NCBI GenBank assembly: GCA_002315505.1
Contig: DCGX01000049.1
Coordinates: 1-51,653, forward strand
Reading direction: 5' to 3'
DNA from: Ruminococcaceae bacterium UBA1767
GTDB taxonomy: Bacteria > Bacillota > Clostridia > Oscillospirales > Acutalibacteraceae
DNA length: 51,653 bases
The first letter of the stretch is position 1, and each line of letters begins with the position of its first letter. The position numbers and the translations under genes are program-made. Positions 1 through 7,264 of this stretch are shown piece after piece. Below the pieces are notes generated by a model. The model saw only the letters and a list, made by a program, of their open reading frames with translations, made no database searches and had not been told where the DNA came from.

Positions 1-348
1 GTCGTGCAACTGAATGGTCATAGTAGCATAGCGAAGACGCTTTACAGCTGAGCTGTCAGGTGCGATATTGCAGACAAGTCCCCACTTGTTTCGTACCCAA
101 TCCATATTGGCAAATTCTTTCTCACTGATAACGATTCTCGGCAAAAGTTCACCGTGTTTATCAATACCCTCAGCTTCATATCTTCGGGTCGGTTCAAGAC
201 CGTCATCACAGATGATTTCGCTGACGATGTACGGTACAAAGTTGCAGATTAAAATCTGTTCTTCATAGTCTCTGCGATGTTTGATAAGGTACAAACCGTT
301 GTCAATGACTTCATAATTCTTCGGGAACAGTTCTTCAAAACTAATCAT
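1..348 (-). CDS. DUF927-like mobile-element protein, N-terminal part (runs off the left edge)
   Basis: The frame is open for 116 codons from an ATG at 348-346 to the first base of the window, so the protein is cut by the window edge and not by a stop. A strong AAGGAGGTGA lies just upstream of the ATG. The visible part begins MISFEELFPKNYEVIDNGLY and has a pattern I associate with the front end of DUF927 proteins of mobile elements: a short beta-rich head, an I-C-N-F-V-P strand, a D-D-G-L-E turn and an E-F-x-x-M-x-W-V segment before a W-G-L. DUF927 proteins usually continue into a AAA/helicase-like module that would lie outside the window. The neighbouring small gene at 464-754 reads in the same direction. 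The family call is from pattern memory only. Confidence 0.55.
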   Translation of the reverse strand, partial: MISFEELFPKNYEVIDNGLYLIKHRRDYEEQILICNFVPYIVSEIICDDGLEPTRRYEAEGIDKHGELLPRIVISEKEFANMDWVRNKWGLVCNIAPDSSAVKRLRYATMTIQLHD

Positions 349-378
349 TTTTATCACCTCCTTCTTGTGAAAAATAAC

Positions 379-419
379 TGCCACAAGTGCCACGGTTTAT
401 TTTTGTGGCAGTTGTGGCA
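379..419. terminator. Hairpin between two minus-strand element genes
   Basis: TGCCACAAGTGCCAC (379-393) pairs with GTGGCAGTTGTGGCA (405-419) with one mismatch. T-rich sequence follows on both strands, so it could terminate in either direction. It lies between the small gene at 464-754 and the DUF927-like gene and may attenuate read-through into the latter. Confidence 0.5.
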
Positions 420-463
420 CTTTTTAAAAATAAGCACATATTTATTTTTCCTTTCGTTTTGTT

Positions 464-754
464 TTACTGTTTTTGGTTTTTAAGATTGCCTGTGTGTTTT
501 CTGCCGTTTTCGGAACGGGACTTTTTCGCCTTATCTGAAACCGTTTTGTGAAACTGAATTGACAGGTTGTTCATTTTCACAGCGGCTCTGAGATAGAAAG
601 GCTTGTCATCGTCATAAATGATAAAGACAGAGCCGGGTTCATCTGCGGCAAGTTTCAACACACTTTCGTTCAGCTTTTTATCGAAGCTGTCAATCTGAAT
701 TTCGTCGTCACCGATTCCATAAAACATGTGACATTCTTTTGTCTTTCTTGGGAT
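464..754 (-). CDS. Small mobile-element protein of unknown function, probable non-ATG start
   Basis: From the first ATG (727) the protein is 87 aa. It is acidic in its first half (G-D-D-E-I-Q-I-D) and has a basic tail (K-A-K-K-S-R-S-E-N-G-R-K). That ATG has no convincing ribosome-binding site. A strong GGAGGG lies at 766-761, and the same frame stays open up to it. The codon at the right distance is ATC at 754-752 (7 bases), which would add nine residues (reading I/M-P-R-K-T-K-E-C-H). I extend the gene to 754 for that reason; ATT at 760 is in frame but abuts the SD. The protein has no signal peptide or membrane segment. Its place beside a DUF927-like gene suggests a mobile-element accessory protein; the function is unknown. 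Confidence 0.5.
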   Translation of the reverse strand: MPRKTKECHMFYGIGDDEIQIDSFDKKLNESVLKLAADEPGSVFIIYDDDKPFYLRAAVKMNNLSIQFHKTVSDKAKKSRSENGRKHTGNLKNQKQ

Positions 755-993
755 AAGAATCCCTCCTTTGAGATTTTTAAGTTTTTGTCAACAAGCCGAT
801 TTTTGCCGTTTTTTCATCGGCTCGCTTCCGTTGTTTCTGTACCTCTGTACGATAGATTTCGTGTTTTCAATGAAGTGTTCATAACCGATTTCTGATTAAA
901 TAAAGGTACATTTAAGTGGGTTAGTTTACCCGCTGTCTGATAAAACATCTCTTAATCTGTTCATCGGTTTTCACTCCTTTCATAAAAAAATAA

Positions 994-1026
994 AGCTCTG
1001 CACCCCGTGAAAAAGGGAGCAGAGCT
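994..1026. terminator. Hairpin upstream of the polymerase gene
   Basis: AGCTCTGC (994-1001) pairs with GCAGAGCT (1019-1026), with an inner CCC/GGG pairing. On the minus strand the stem is followed by an A/T-rich stretch containing seven Ts, so it may stop transcription running leftwards. Confidence 0.45.
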
Positions 1027-1070
1027 GAACCTGCGGATATAAATGTGTCGCAGTATTCATTTATCAGATA

Positions 1071-1099
1071 TTGCATTTTTATCGTCATGGATATATAAT
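1071..1099 (+). promoter_or_regulatory. Sigma-A-type promoter of the RDR-like polymerase gene
   Basis: TTGCAT (1071-1076), 17 bases, TATAAT (1094-1099). The expected transcript start near 1106 leaves a leader of about 22 nt that contains AGGAGGTG before the ATG at 1128. This also argues against any upstream in-frame start. Confidence 0.6.
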
Positions 1100-1127
1100 G
1101 AAATCAAAACTCACAGGAGGTGCCGCA

Positions 1128-4100
1128 ATGGCTGAAATCAGATACAGAATACCTATGCTTTCCGCACAGGGAATACTGTCCTATGCAAGGTCTGAGGGTG
1201 ATGATATTTTCAGCTTTGACCTCAATAAAGCACAGGCTTCAAGTGTAATCAGCAATTACGGTGAAACATATCAGGAAGATAACGGTATGTTTTTTCAAAT
1301 AATGTGTGCACTTCACGGGGATAACTACCGTCAGCCGAAAACCGATACCGTTATTGACGATTTATTTGATATAATCATATATGTTGACTTCAAAGGCATT
1401 TTTGACAGAAATTCAAAACATATAAAGAATGCACTTCGTCAGAAGAAAGCGGAGTCCATGTTCCGTCCCGAGGGGATAACTCTTGACCTCGGAAACGGTA
1501 AGCATAAATATGTTGCTTTTGAGCGTTCTGCAAGTATGAGCAGAAACGCAAGACTTTCTTTTATTCGTGCAGATTTTTATGATACTATCCGAAAAAGAAT
1601 AACCCTGGATTTGAATATACGGGAATGTGAACTGTCAAAGCTCTATGCGTATAACGGACTGATGTTTTCTTCGGGCGTAAGAGTGGAACTTAATGATAAT
1701 TCATTTTGGAACAGAATTGTCGTGATTCCCAATCCGCAGGCTGTTACATCAGATGTTCCCTATGTTTCTGTCAGAGATATAACCGGCTGTGGTGGTATTC
1801 GTAAATATGAAAGAATTGAATGCACCGGCGATATAGAAACAACACGGTTCGACGGTATGGGGCTTGTATCCGTACAGCTTGCGGAATTGATAGATATTAA
1901 GCTCGGAAGCGATAAAAAACATACCTCGTTTCAGATTCGTATGCCGTATATCAAAGGAATGCTTCATAAGGTCGATTTTAAATCTCTTTTCATTGAATCA
2001 GGAATTAAAAGCATAACTGATATATGGGGCAAAAGTCATAAACTGAATGATATTGATATTATCCTTACCGAAAGTCAGTTTAAAGGCTGTAAATGGATAA
2101 ATCAATGCGGTGTTTCGTGGGAAGACTTTATTGATACCTGTAAAAAATACAGACACGCTCTGTATATTACAAATGTCAGCAAAGCGGAAGCTGAAAACAT
2201 TACTGAGCTTAATTATCAGTTTCTGAATACTGTAAAAATGCTTTCAGAACAGTTCAGACCCGATGATTTACCGTCAGGTTGGGTTGAAGATGAAAGAACA
2301 TGGCTTACAAAACTTACCGAACAAAGATACTATGAGCTTCTTTGCGACAGGGATGCACGAATAAAGTTCTTTACCGATAAAGCAGACGCATGGACTTTCG
2401 GCAGAAAGAGCAAAAACTATTATCTTGCACAGATACTTAAAAAGAACCCCGATTTTATCAATGAACCGTTTTTCGTAAAACAGCTTGAGGATGAAGCGGA
2501 AAAACTGCTTAAAGACTATTCAATCGGCAGACTTCTTGTTGACGGTGACAACCGTTTCTTTGCGGCGGATATTATGGAGCTTTTCTGTGAAATCATAAAA
2601 AACAATAACGGCAGTAAAAGGCTTCTTGATGTATTGCAGTCTGAATGCCTTAAAACAGATGAATTTTATGCACCGGGGTCTGTGTATTCACAGCAGGAAA
2701 CATATACACTTCTCCGTAATCCTCATATTGCAAGAAACGAAGAAGCGATTGTAAGACCTGCTGCAAATATCGGGAAATACAGGAAAAAGTATCTTGATAA
2801 ACTGACAGATGTAATTATGGTAAATTCCACTGCACTTATTGCAGAAAGACTCGGCGGTGCCGATTTTGACGGCGATATGATTAAAATCATAGCCGAACCT
2901 GTACTTAACAGAAGTGTTGCAGAGAACTACGGCGGTGATGATTTTTCATACAGAAGCAATCTTCCTTTATTGAGTATTCCGTCAGCAAAGCCGATAATTG
3001 CCGACCCGTCTGATTGGTACAAACGGTTTGAAACAGTTAAAAATACCTTTTCTTCCCGGGTAGGTCAGATTTCCAATGCCGCCCTTGACAGAAGCATTGT
3101 TGCGTATGACGAAAATACGGATTATGACATAAAAGAGCAATACCGAAAAGAAACAGAAATACTTGAAATTCTGACAGGACTTGAAATTGATTCTGCAAAA
3201 AGCGGAATAAAGCCTGATTTATCAGAATATCTCGAAATTAACCGTGCCGCAAGAACACCGTTTCTTAAATACAAAACTCTGATTGAAAAATCGGAGCAGA
3301 AACGCCGTTGGTATGAAACCTCATATGACGAAAGATTCAAAGCATATTTCAACAATACAGACTGGGATAATGTCAGTTCAAATCTTGAAAAGCTCCCGTA
3401 TTTTGCCCGTATGCTTAAAAAGAACACTCCGAAGATAAAATACACACCTGCAAAAGCAAGTGAACTGTTTACCTTTGCGGAAAAGCAAGGATGGGAGAAA
3501 AAGCTCGACCCGAAAATTCTTGATTATGTTTCAAGGGTAATCGGAGATTATGAAACCTGTCTTAAAAGAATACGCACACGCCGTAATGCGGTCAGCGGCA
3601 TAAAGGCAAAGCACAATGACATCAACCGCATAATGTATATGCAGGACAGAGAAAATGAATACGATGCAGATGACCTTGCCGCAGGATTTATCGACCTTGC
3701 TCCTGACAGAGTTGAAGAAATATACAAAGCAATCCGTGATGAAAAATGGCATCTTATGAAAGAGGATGACAGATATGCTTTTCTCAACCGATTCCTGCCC
3801 GAAGATGAATACACACAGTATTATGATATTTTTGCAGATTTCAGGTACGGCGGTTACAGGCTGCTTTCTGACATAATCACGGAAATACACAATTACAACA
3901 TTGCGGAAAACGATGCAACAATGCACTATCCGAATGATTCAAAAGAGTTAAAGCGTATGATAGACGCATATATTAAAAATCCCGTCGGAACGGATTACCG
4001 AGTAACTGTTGCGGCAGAAGCGGCAAGAATACTTGAAACACATATTATCTCGCTTAATATGTCTGTAAAATACATTGTCGCACTCGGCAGGCGTGATTTC

Positions 4101-4154
4101 CTGTATGATGCGTATTATACGCACATAAGCCGATATGTTAAAAAGGCAAGGTGA
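1128..4154 (+). CDS. QDE-1/RDR/YonO-type two-barrel RNA polymerase
   Basis: A 1008-aa protein. The start at 1128 is set by AGGAGGTG six bases upstream and by the promoter, which overlaps any longer reading. It has the motifs of cell-type RNA-dependent RNA polymerases in order. A first barrel has D-G-M-G at 242-245, then F-Q-I-R at 268-271 and a K-G at 276-277, as in the eukaryotic pattern DGxG...FQIR...KG. A second barrel has L-R-N-P-H near 529-533, then G-G-A-D-F-D-G-D with the metal-binding D-F-D-G-D at 579-583. Known relatives are QDE-1, eukaryotic RDRs, the SPbeta phage protein YonO and crAss-like phage gp66, which place both double-psi barrels in one chain. Template (RNA or DNA) cannot be told from sequence. 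The next gene overlaps the operon downstream, and a TnpV gene follows, so the enzyme belongs to a mobile element. Part of a divergent second copy lies at 30723-31010. Confidence 0.85.
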   Translation: MAEIRYRIPMLSAQGILSYARSEGDDIFSFDLNKAQASSVISNYGETYQEDNGMFFQIMCALHGDNYRQPKTDTVIDDLFDIIIYVDFKGIFDRNSKHIKNALRQKKAESMFRPEGITLDLGNGKHKYVAFERSASMSRNARLSFIRADFYDTIRKRITLDLNIRECELSKLYAYNGLMFSSGVRVELNDNSFWNRIVVIPNPQAVTSDVPYVSVRDITGCGGIRKYERIECTGDIETTRFDGMGLVSVQLAELIDIKLGSDKKHTSFQIRMPYIKGMLHKVDFKSLFIESGIKSITDIWGKSHKLNDIDIILTESQFKGCKWINQCGVSWEDFIDTCKKYRHALYITNVSKAEAENITELNYQFLNTVKMLSEQFRPDDLPSGWVEDERTWLTKLTEQRYYELLCDRDARIKFFTDKADAWTFGRKSKNYYLAQILKKNPDFINEPFFVKQLEDEAEKLLKDYSIGRLLVDGDNRFFAADIMELFCEIIKNNNGSKRLLDVLQSECLKTDEFYAPGSVYSQQETYTLLRNPHIARNEEAIVRPAANIGKYRKKYLDKLTDVIMVNSTALIAERLGGADFDGDMIKIIAEPVLNRSVAENYGGDDFSYRSNLPLLSIPSAKPIIADPSDWYKRFETVKNTFSSRVGQISNAALDRSIVAYDENTDYDIKEQYRKETEILEILTGLEIDSAKSGIKPDLSEYLEINRAARTPFLKYKTLIEKSEQKRRWYETSYDERFKAYFNNTDWDNVSSNLEKLPYFARMLKKNTPKIKYTPAKASELFTFAEKQGWEKKLDPKILDYVSRVIGDYETCLKRIRTRRNAVSGIKAKHNDINRIMYMQDRENEYDADDLAAGFIDLAPDRVEEIYKAIRDEKWHLMKEDDRYAFLNRFLPEDEYTQYYDIFADFRYGGYRLLSDIITEIHNYNIAENDATMHYPNDSKELKRMIDAYIKNPVGTDYRVTVAAEAARILETHIISLNMSVKYIVALGRRDFLYDAYYTHISRYVKKAR

Positions 4155-4159
4155 ACCTT

Positions 4160-5017
4160 ATGACAAATGAATGGCTTGAATTCAAAGCATATACCGACAT
4201 TCCTGTTTTCAATGCAGAAAACAAACAGTCAACTGCGTTTATGGGACGGTTTACAACATCAATGATAAAGAAGAACAAGGGATTCAACCGTGTTTTCACA
4301 ATTCTTGCAAGAGGATTTTTGTTTCATAATACAGACGGAACATTAAGGAAAGAAGACCCTTACACTCTTACCGATGAAGCAAGGAAATTTCTTTGTGCAT
4401 GGTGCAGTATGCCGAATGAAACCGTTACGGATAAAAACCTACGATTTTACACATCATTCCCGGAGCTTAACTCTGAATTTCCCGACATTGTTGATGAAAA
4501 CGGAGCAGGGTGGTATTACCGTTATCTGCACACTTTATCCGAATACATATCAAAGCACAAGGATAAAGTAACAAAAAAACTGCATATCCTGACCGAAAAG
4601 AAAACAATAAAGGATATTGAAAGCAAGTGGAGTAAAAAGGTAATTCAATTTCAATATTTGCTTTACAGTGACAGTTCAAATGCTGATTTTCCGTTATTGT
4701 TTGATACAGCGATAGCGGATGCTCTTGTTCTCGGCCCGTTAAGAATAGAAAAAATATCACTTTCCGAAGAACAGATATACCGTATTAAATCCTATATGAC
4801 CGACATAAAAACAGAAAAGCTCATGATTGCGATAGCTGAATACTATATCGCAAATCACGAGCCTGATTCCGATTGGGTTATCTTACCGAGAACCAATATT
4901 TCCGCTTATCTCGGTTCCGCTTCATATATGGATTCATATGAAAGCAAAATTCCCGAGGATTTTATGACTAAAAAGCCGGAAAATAACGGCGTTTCGGCGG
5001 TTAAGGTTAATATTTAA
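4160..5017 (+). CDS. Unknown partner protein of the RDR-like polymerase
   Basis: A 285-aa soluble protein with no recognised domain. I start it at the ATG at 4160, which has AAGGTGA six bases upstream. An in-frame GTG at 4151 would overlap the polymerase stop but places the SD inside the coding region. Only five bases separate it from the polymerase stop at 4154, so the two are almost certainly co-transcribed and translationally coupled. The protein is mixed alpha/beta and rich in aromatic residues (K-G-F-N-R-V-F-T, A-G-W-Y-Y-R-Y), with a lysine-rich middle around residues 120-155 and no cysteine cluster or nuclease motif that I can see. It ends four bases inside the convergent tnpV gene. A role as a processivity, template-binding or regulatory subunit of the polymerase is only an inference from position. 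Confidence 0.7.
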   Translation: MTNEWLEFKAYTDIPVFNAENKQSTAFMGRFTTSMIKKNKGFNRVFTILARGFLFHNTDGTLRKEDPYTLTDEARKFLCAWCSMPNETVTDKNLRFYTSFPELNSEFPDIVDENGAGWYYRYLHTLSEYISKHKDKVTKKLHILTEKKTIKDIESKWSKKVIQFQYLLYSDSSNADFPLLFDTAIADALVLGPLRIEKISLSEEQIYRIKSYMTDIKTEKLMIAIAEYYIANHEPDSDWVILPRTNISAYLGSASYMDSYESKIPEDFMTKKPENNGVSAVKVNI

Positions 5018-5394
5018 ACATAAATCAACTCCGAATTAACAATTTCCATTGCACGGTTGCGGATGTTATTCATTTCCTGTACCCACAGCATCTGATTTTC
5101 AGCTTTGAGTTGTTCTGTTATGCCCTCTGATTTTGCCATATCCTTAAAGAGCCGAAAAAACATATCCTCCGCATGCTCGTTAATATCTGCAAGATATGAG
5201 TGCAAAGTGTTATCCATCAGCATAATTGAGTAAATAGCTTTGCGGTGATTTTTAAGATAATCTCTGTGCCTTATTCCCCATATTCCGATAGGTCGTGTGT
5301 CGTCTTCGGGCGGTAATGTTAAATTGGGAATATAGTAATCTCCCTGCAATGTGTAGCTGATTCCCGTTTTTTCATCAATAATATGCTTTTCCAT
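5014..5394 (-). CDS. tnpV: TnpV family transposon-encoded protein
   Basis: A 126-aa protein beginning MEKHIIDEKTG. The start is chosen because AGGAGG sits nine bases upstream of the ATG at 5394. It matches the TnpV family of Tn4451-type elements: a G-D-Y-Y-I-P-N-L near the N-terminus, a P-I-G-x-x-G-x-R-H-x-x-Y-L-K-x-H segment, H-S-Y-L-A-D-I, E-G-I-T-E-Q-L-K-A-x-N and the C-terminal M-N-x-I-R-x-R-A-M-E-I-V-N-x-E-L-I-Y. TnpV proteins accompany excision modules; their biochemical role is not settled. The gene faces the polymerase operon and overlaps its last gene by four bases. The ribosome-binding site lies in the 3' arm of a 20-bp hairpin (5401-5449), suggesting translational control. A truncated homologue sits at 7015-7221. 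Confidence 0.85.
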   Translation of the reverse strand: MEKHIIDEKTGISYTLQGDYYIPNLTLPPEDDTRPIGIWGIRHRDYLKNHRKAIYSIMLMDNTLHSYLADINEHAEDMFFRLFKDMAKSEGITEQLKAENQMLWVQEMNNIRNRAMEIVNSELIYV

Positions 5395-5400
5395 AAATAA

Positions 5401-5449
5401 AAACCTCCTGTTATTTGGTAGCTTAATAGTACCGAATAGCAGGAGGTTT
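5401..5449 (-). promoter_or_regulatory. SD-sequestering hairpin in the tnpV leader
   Basis: Arms 5401-5420 and 5430-5449 are 20 bp long with two differences that become G-U pairs in RNA. In the minus-strand transcript the 3' arm contains the AGGAGG of tnpV and the 5' arm its CCTCCT complement, with a nine-base loop. The box TTGTCGAATGTGTGA follows outside the hairpin (5448-5462), and the same box flanks a similar hairpin at 10150-10208. Confidence 0.65.
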
Positions 5450-5531
5450 GTCGAATGTGTGAATTTTATAAAAACAAATAGAAACATAGGGAGTAATCAT
5501 AAATACTCTCTGTATTCACCCCCTGCATTGA

Positions 5532-6569
5532 ATGTATATTGAGATGAATCCGGTTATGCAACTTTACAACACTTTCAGAAATCGATGGATAGGTGCTTAT
5601 TTGCACAAAAAAGGTATAAAAGTTATTCCTACTGTGAACTGGGGGCTTGAAAATACTTTTGATTTCTGTTTTAATGGTATTGAAAAGGGTTCTGTTGTTG
5701 CGGTTTCTACCTATATGGTATCAGATCACGGGAATCATAGTGATCAAAAAGAGTTTTTTATGAAAGGCTATAACGAGATGCTTAAACGCATTGAACCCGA
5801 ACTCATAATTTGTTATCATGAGCCGTTCCCTGAAATGACCGGCAATATTCTGTATGTCAATTATGAATTGAGTTCATGGTTGCATTACGAAGATGATGAA
5901 TGCAAATCGGCTAATGATAGTACGTCTACATATGTAATAAAAAGATTTTACGGTTATGTGTGTTCTGATATAGACAAAGGATCCGGAAGTGCTTTCGGCG
6001 GGAAATGGAAGCCAAAAAAAGCACAGGATGAGCGATTCCTTGGGAATCCAAATTCAATAAACACATATACCACACCAAACGGAGAAAAATATGAAACTAA
6101 AATAGGCGATGATGGTCGTGCAGTCATGGAACGGCATCATACAACGCACAACAGGGAACATACCGGACATTCAAATCCTCATGATCACGAGATAGACTGG
6201 TCAAATGGATTTCCGCATTTAGGAGAACCGATAAATTACAATATCCGTCCTGTTCCTGAATTCAAAAGTTATGAAAGGATTAAATTTATGGACATACAAG
6301 GAAATACAGACGAGCTGAGATTTGAAAGCATAAATGATTTCAAATTTGCTTTGATATACGGCAGAGAAATTGAATTTGAGTGGAACGGCGTTAATTACGG
6401 CGCTTTTTACGAAGGTGAAGATGATAAAGCATTCTTTTTATGCGAAGCACATAAAGACGATAAAGGTGTTTTCTTCCGTACAGCCGATGAATTGCTTGAT
6501 TTTGTAATTGACGGGAAACCATTAAGAAAGTTTATAACAGAAGTGACCGTTTGGAACAGAAATATATAA
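5532..6569 (+). pseudogene. DUF4417 domain protein, 5'-truncated
   Basis: The reading frame gives 345 aa from the ATG at 5532, but a TGA lies immediately before it. The protein also begins in the middle of the family: M-Y-I-E-M-N-P-V-M-Q-L-Y-N-T-F-R-N-R-W normally follows about 50-60 residues of N-terminal sequence. The DUF4417 core is otherwise intact: I-P-T-V-N-W-G, F-D-F-C-F-N-G-I-E-K-G-S-V-V-A-V-S-T and C-Y-H-E-P-F-P-E-M. After it comes a G-G-K-W-K-P-K-K linker, a histidine-rich stretch (H-S-N-P-H-D-H-E-I) near residues 218-226 and a separate C-terminal module. Family members are common in phages and integrative elements and have no known function. The break lies next to the tnpV hairpin, so insertion of that element probably removed the 5' end. 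A shortened protein could still be made, though I see no good SD. Confidence 0.6.
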
Positions 6570-6603
6570 TATTTCAGACGGCTACTGCCGTCTCATAACA
6601 CAG

Positions 6604-6639
6604 ACAAAGTCCATTCCGAAAAAGTGGACTTTGTTTTTC
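6604..6639 (+). terminator. Intrinsic terminator after the DUF4417 gene
   Basis: ACAAAGTCCA (6604-6613) pairs with TGGACTTTGT (6625-6634), followed by TTTTTCT. Confidence 0.8.
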
Positions 6640-6648
6640 TGTGCAAAA

Positions 6649-6816
6649 GGACATAAAAACGGCTTATCTGAATGGGCAAAGGAACCTCCATATCTTCCGA
6701 ATTTCGAACCAATACTAACAGCGCTTACTCACTCAATCCATTTTTTTCTGGGACATTGTTTTAATCCCCTCGAATTCGATAGGTTTAAAATCGGGATTAT
6801 TAAGGCTTTCCCACAA
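6649..6816 (-). pseudogene. KilA-N domain (phage antirepressor-type) remnant
   Basis: Reading leftwards from 6816, one frame gives L-W-E-S-L-N-N-P-D-F-K-P-I-E-F-E and ends at a TGA. A shifted frame then gives K-W-I-E-stop and continues G-S-K-F-G-R-Y-G-G-S-F-A-H-S-D. These are the ordered conserved parts of KilA-N domains (W-E-x-L-x-N-P-x-F-K-x-x-E-F, then W-I-E, then G-R-Y-G-G-T-Y-A-H-x-D). One frameshift and at least one in-frame stop make it a decayed gene. It lies between the DUF4417 gene and the left copy of the 145-bp repeat and shows that this end of the window has collected phage debris. Confidence 0.75.
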
Positions 6817-6869
6817 TCAAAAAAGCGCAATTTTTGTATTCTTTTATAGAAAGAAAATGATGAAGCAAC

Positions 6870-7014
6870 TATAACAATCATATAATAAAAATAGTGTAAT
6901 TATAGCAGAAATTTCAGCTTTGTTGTGTTATACTAACATACAGTATTTGAATATCGGTATAAACTGCAATACACTTCCTCCGATTATGAAAAGATGAAAA
7001 ATCGAATGACAGTA
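6870..7014. repeat. 145-bp perfect direct repeat, left copy
   Basis: Identical, base for base, to 30981-31125 by direct reading. Positions 6928-7014 on the minus strand spell the last 28 codons and stop of the HlyIII gene; 6870-6927 is the sequence just downstream of that gene. On its right it abuts a truncated tnpV gene. Confidence 0.9.
6928..7014 (-). pseudogene. 3' end of a HlyIII-family gene (duplicate)
   Basis: It encodes the C-terminal 28 residues of the HlyIII protein at 31039-31719, including H-S-I-F-H-L-F-I-I-G-G-S-V-L-Q, followed by the same stop codon. There is no upstream part here: at 7015 the sequence switches to a tnpV fragment on the other strand. This is a duplicated gene end of the kind left by site-specific or target-duplicating integration. 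Confidence 0.85.
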
Positions 7015-7221
7015 CTGACGAGCGGCAAACTGAATGGCTATCTTGCAGACCTAAACGACCAGGCGGAGAATACGTTCTTTCGGCTGGTAAATGAGTTTGC
7101 CGAAAATGAAGGTATTACGGAAACGCTCAAAGCAGAAAATCAAATTCTTTGGGCGCAGCGGATGAACGCAGTACGGGAAACGGCAACGGAAACAGTCAAT
7201 AATGATTTGATATACACATAA
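7015..7221 (+). pseudogene. Truncated tnpV homologue
   Basis: The 69-codon segment reads L-T-S-G-K-L-N-G-Y-L-A-D-L, then E-G-I-T-E-T-L-K-A-E-N and R-E-T-A-T-E-T-V-N-N-D-L-I-Y, matching the C-terminal half of the TnpV protein at 5014-5394. An ATG at 6994 within the repeat gives a 75-codon frame, but its first seven codons come from the HlyIII tail read antisense, so it is a chimera and not a natural start. The 5' half is missing at the repeat boundary. It is a divergent copy, not a recent duplicate. Confidence 0.8.
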
Positions 7222-7225
7222 CAAA

Positions 7226-7261
7226 CGCACGGCGGCAGGGATCGTTCCCTGCCGCCGTGCG
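7226..7261. terminator. Strong bidirectional hairpin
   Basis: A perfect 16-bp GC-rich stem, CGCACGGCGGCAGGGA (7226-7241) with its complement (7246-7261), and a four-base loop. It lies four bases beyond the MATE stop and four beyond the tnpV remnant. The T-tract on the minus strand is weak (GTTTGTT). Confidence 0.65.
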
Positions 7262-7264
7262 TCA

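Larger units (their letters stand above)
728..1127. other. Intergenic region between divergent element genes
   Basis: It holds the ribosome-binding site of the minus-strand small gene, a perfect-armed hairpin (994-1026) and the promoter of the polymerase gene (1071-1099). On the minus strand an AAAGGAG precedes an ATG at 964 that opens only 12 codons; I do not call it a gene. Confidence 0.6.

Noticed and set aside
926..964. A 12-codon minus-strand ORF with a good SD
   Set aside because: Too short and without amino-acid bias or a following attenuator; not supported as a leader peptide.
6631..6849. A 72-codon plus-strand frame
   Set aside because: It begins inside a terminator and is antisense to the KilA-N remnant, which explains the sequence better.
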